A DNA stretch of 64,000 nt from Balaenoptera acutorostrata (lineage: Eukaryota; Chordata; Mammalia; Artiodactyla; Balaenopteridae): NCBI RefSeq assembly GCF_949987535.1, contig NC_080067.1:52636910-52700909 (forward strand), given 5' to 3'. A model generated the notes under the pieces. The model had not been told where the DNA came from. It saw only the letters and a list, made by a program, of their open reading frames with translations, and made no database searches. Both the position numbers and the translations under genes were made by a program. Below, piece by piece: positions 61,235 to 64,000 of this stretch; position 1 is the stretch's first letter; each line of letters opens with the position of its first letter.

Positions 61235-61640
61235 AGCTTCTCAGGGCCCTTTCTTCATTTCTTCCTGCCTGAGGGCCTTTTCACAGGCTCTTCTTTTTGC
61301 CTAGAACATTCCTCTCTCCCCTATTTCCTTTTGTCCTACATTCCCTTCAGGTCTTGTTTTAAATTTCACTGGCATACTAGGTGAGTTTTTCTCAGTTATG
61401 AACTCCCAAATACACTTCTACTTTACTTAGCATGTTTATAATTATTAATAATTTCTCAATTATTTGGGTAGTATCTTACCTTCTTCCTTGGGTGCAATGT
61501 AATAGAAGCAGGTCTGAGATATATGAGAGGAATAGAACACTGTGGAGCTGACCCAGCATTGGGCTCGCATTTCTATTTTAACCCTAATAACAATGTATTA
61601 TAATAACCTCTGTACATGATGCTTTTTTCTATCAAATTGT
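61235..61640 (+). repeat. L2 LINE 3' fragment
   Basis: 'gagggccttttcacaggctc', 'tgcctagaacattcctctc', 'cattcccttcaggtcttg' and 'aaatttcactggcatac' are the L2 3' region in order. Confidence 0.65.
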
Positions 61641-62216
61641 TTGTGCCCCAGTACTGAATACTTGTTCTCCTATGCAAGTATTCCCATAACATAGGAGCTG
61701 ACAGTCTAGAGTCTAGTCATCTACTCATGAAAAGTAATTAACTTTTCAAGCCATCATATGCCAAATACCAAACAAATCAGCAAATGTGGTAGAGCTGTAC
61801 TATCCATTCTGTTGTCCTCTAGCCACAAATGAGATGGAGAAGCAATTTATTTTGATAGTCATTTTAGTTCCTAGAGATGGCATAAAGTCTGTAAATACAA
61901 ATTTAAATGCTACACAGTTTATAAAGCATGTCATAATGAAATTCTGCATATTGGCTAAAGCAGTGCCTCAAAATACTGAAGATACAGATGCAGAATTAAA
62001 ACTAGAGGGCTGAAATATTATAACAGGATGTGGAAGAAAAGCAAGACATGATATTAGTGGAAGTTTACTATTTTTAGGACTTGCTTGGGGCATAGTCATG
62101 TCTCTCAACAATATATAGAAGTTTGTAAAATATTATTAACTTCTAAATCTTATACTATGTGAATGAATTGCTTATTCAAAAATAAAACTAAGAATAGGGA
62201 AAACATTGTAATATTA
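61641..62216. other. Flank sequence, nothing recognised
   Basis: AT-rich unique sequence. Confidence 0.4.
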
Positions 62217-62229
62217 ATATGCTTTATTT

Positions 62230-62627
62230 ATTTTTTTAATTACTTTATAGCCATATTTTTTCTTATCCTACTTCTCTGTTAACTATTGTACACTGAAATC
62301 ATAAGTAACTGCATTTTTGTTTTAAAGAAATTCACGTTCTTTTATTTATTTATTTATTTATTTATGACTGTGTTGGGTCTTCGTTTCTCTGCGAGGGCCT
62401 TCTCTAATTGTGGCAAGTGGGGACCACTCTTCATCGCGGTGCGCGGGCCTCCCACCGTCGCGGCCCCTCTCGTTGCGGAGCACAGGCTCCAGACGCGCAG
62501 GCTCAGTAGTTGTGGCTCACGAGCCCAGTTGCTCCGCGGCATGTGGGATCTTCCCAGACCAGGGCTCGAACCCGTGTCCCCTGCATTGGCAGGCAGACTC
62601 TCAACCACTGCGCCACCAGGGAAGCCC
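62230..62627 (-). mobile_element. CHR-1-like SINE (antisense) with apparent 3' transduction
   Basis: The SINE proper occupies about 62340-62627 (minus-strand head 'gggcttccctggtggcgcag', B-box 'gggttcgagccctgg', (AAAT)n tail). The nearest matching target duplication, atatgctttattt, is at 62217-62229 and 62628-62640, which places about 110 bp of non-SINE DNA (62230-62339) inside the insertion, ending in its own A-rich run. See findings. Confidence 0.85.
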
Positions 62628-62640
62628 ATATGCTTTATTT

Positions 62641-63607
62641 TTAACTTTTGGTTAACTAATACATCTTTTTAAGTTGGTTATATAAACATTATTATATTCT
62701 TAGAAGATGATGTTTGAAATTATAAGCCTACTTTTAAATATATGTATTTTGAAGATTGGCTTCAGGAAGCTAAGATAGAAATAAGTAGTGTAGATGACAA
62801 TGGGGATGATGGAACCGTAACCAGTACACATTTGTATAAATTGTGAAGACCTTGCTGAGAGCACAGTTATAGAACTACTTCCCAGATAACTGGTTTCATG
62901 AAGTTCTTCCATGATTATGTAGCAATTCTGATTTTTGTTATCATTGTTCCGTAATTAAGAGGCTGTGGTTTTCAAGAGATTTTCCCTTTGGTCCATTTGA
63001 TGTGCAGAATGTTTTTATTATTCTCCACCCTCAAAACAGCTTCCCACCCAATTATTTTTTATTACAAAGGCATTTAACATTTTAGAAATCTCTCTATGAC
63101 TGAAATGTTAAGACTATGTCTGTTTTTATTGTGAAAATAATGGATGAGCATGTCCCAGTCAATACTTCTGTTTTAAAGTTTGGTGGATGTTTAATGCATT
63201 CAATGAATGCTACCGGTTGCATTAATGCAGTCCATTTACAAAAGAGCTGCCCTTTATAGTCAGTATATCAATATTAGTTACCAGATAAATCCTCCAAATC
63301 CTCCAAATGAGAAAGTTGAGGTTCCTTTTGTAATATTGCAAAAGCACATTTCTCTCAGGAGTCATAATGACTTGAAATAATTTTAAAAGTATACCTGTTT
63401 GTTTCCAGTTTCTATAGAAAAATTGGTTGATTCCTTACAAATTATAAGTTGAATGGGAAGTTTCCTCTTCTTAGGTTGAGAATTGGTTTATGAGAAATCG
63501 TTGAATCTCTTAGATTTGCGTTTGTGTATTTGAAACGTGGCTCTTAACTGGTTTGGCTCTTCATGTCACATGGGTTTTAGTAAGGAATAAGGGATATATT
63601 TGTCATG
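62641..63607. other. Flank sequence, nothing recognised
   Basis: AT-rich unique sequence. A small 'aatcctccaa' direct duplication occurs near 63286-63307. Confidence 0.4.
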
Positions 63608-63615
63608 CCAAATCC

Positions 63616-63748
63616 TCCCCCTACCCCGCCGTTTTTGTTTTGGCTGCACTACACGGCATGTGGGATCTTAGTTCCCTGACCAGGGATAGAACCATGCCCC
63701 CTGAAGTGGAAGCATGGAATCTTAACCACTGGACCGCCAGGGAAGTCC
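63616..63748 (-). mobile_element. CHR-2-like SINE (antisense), short copy
   Basis: Minus-strand head 'gggacttccctggcggtccag', B-box-like 'ggttctatccctgg', and 'taagatcccacatgccgtg', with little tail left. Target duplication ccaaatcc is at 63608-63615 and 63749-63756. Confidence 0.87.
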
Positions 63749-63756
63749 CCAAATCC

Positions 63757-64000
63757 CCCTTTTGTAATGACAACATGCAGGGGGCAAGAAATCATATGCA
63801 ATTGCATTTGATTAGTTCTAAAGTGTGGAGGTTCATGACCACTAAAATAGTTATTTCTTAACAATACAGTTTGAATGAAAATACAAAGAGTGGACACATC
63901 TTCCAAAATATTGTGTGTTACAGTAAAGTATGGTTTATTGGCCACTCTATTAACCTGGCATTTCTCTTAATAATGACATTTGTGTTTTGGCAGTAATAGG
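63757..64000. other. Flank sequence to the window end, nothing recognised
   Basis: AT-rich unique sequence. Confidence 0.4.

Noticed and set aside
62286..62672. 128-codon plus-strand frame and similar frames at 13115, 39173, 43920, 44257 and 62354
   Set aside because: All are readings of CHR SINEs, recognisable by the repeated 'LVVASGGHSSSRCAGL' type peptide; they are not genes.

Overview
The window is nuclear DNA from a mammal, most likely a cetacean (or possibly hippopotamus). It holds at least nine tRNA-derived SINEs of the CHR type (Cetacea-Hippo-Ruminantia), with the 'cttccctggtgg' head, a Pol III B-box and an AAATAAATAAA-type tail. I saw no ruminant BovB or Bov-tA copy. The rest is typical eutherian material: MIR, L2, L1, MaLR LTRs and hAT fossils. 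Species and family below that level are inference.

The only protein-coding gene I can support is GOLIM4 (GPP130), on the minus strand. Its first coding exon lies at 30574-30760, inside a CpG island of about 1.3 kb (about 30430-31720). The exon encodes the cytoplasmic tail, the signal-anchor and the start of the lumenal coiled coil, and ends at a clean phase-1 splice donor. Positions 1-30573 are therefore intron 1. I did not find exon 2, so the intron appears to be longer than 30.5 kb. To the right of the island (about 31.7-64 kb) is the upstream, apparently intergenic flank.

The intron half is AT-rich unique sequence with old MIR and L2 copies, a MaLR LTR sitting inside an L2 (about 10.6-12.1 kb), a MaLR LTR plus internal fragment (20.8-22.6 kb), four CHR SINEs, and hAT fossils. 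The promoter half-kilobase has inverted CCAAT boxes, an Sp1-type GC box, short upstream ORFs and, on its outer edge, an uninterrupted (GT)69 tract.

The flank half is dominated by a nearly full-length but dead L1 (about 36.12-43.62 kb), itself hit by a SINE and by an antisense poly(A) retro-insert with an 11-bp target duplication. Next come two adjacent antisense SINEs (43.8-44.5 kb), L2 remnants, two MaLR-type LTRs (54.8 and 57.5 kb), a complete 621-bp hAT element (58.5-59.2 kb), a long pyrimidine tract (59.5 kb), and a SINE at 62.2-62.6 kb whose target duplication suggests that it carried about 110 bp of 3' flanking sequence.

I found no operon, CRISPR array, tRNA or rRNA gene, or novel multi-gene system. 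The findings are cis-regulatory and retrotransposition observations. Repeat family names rest on recognition by eye and were not checked against a repeat library.
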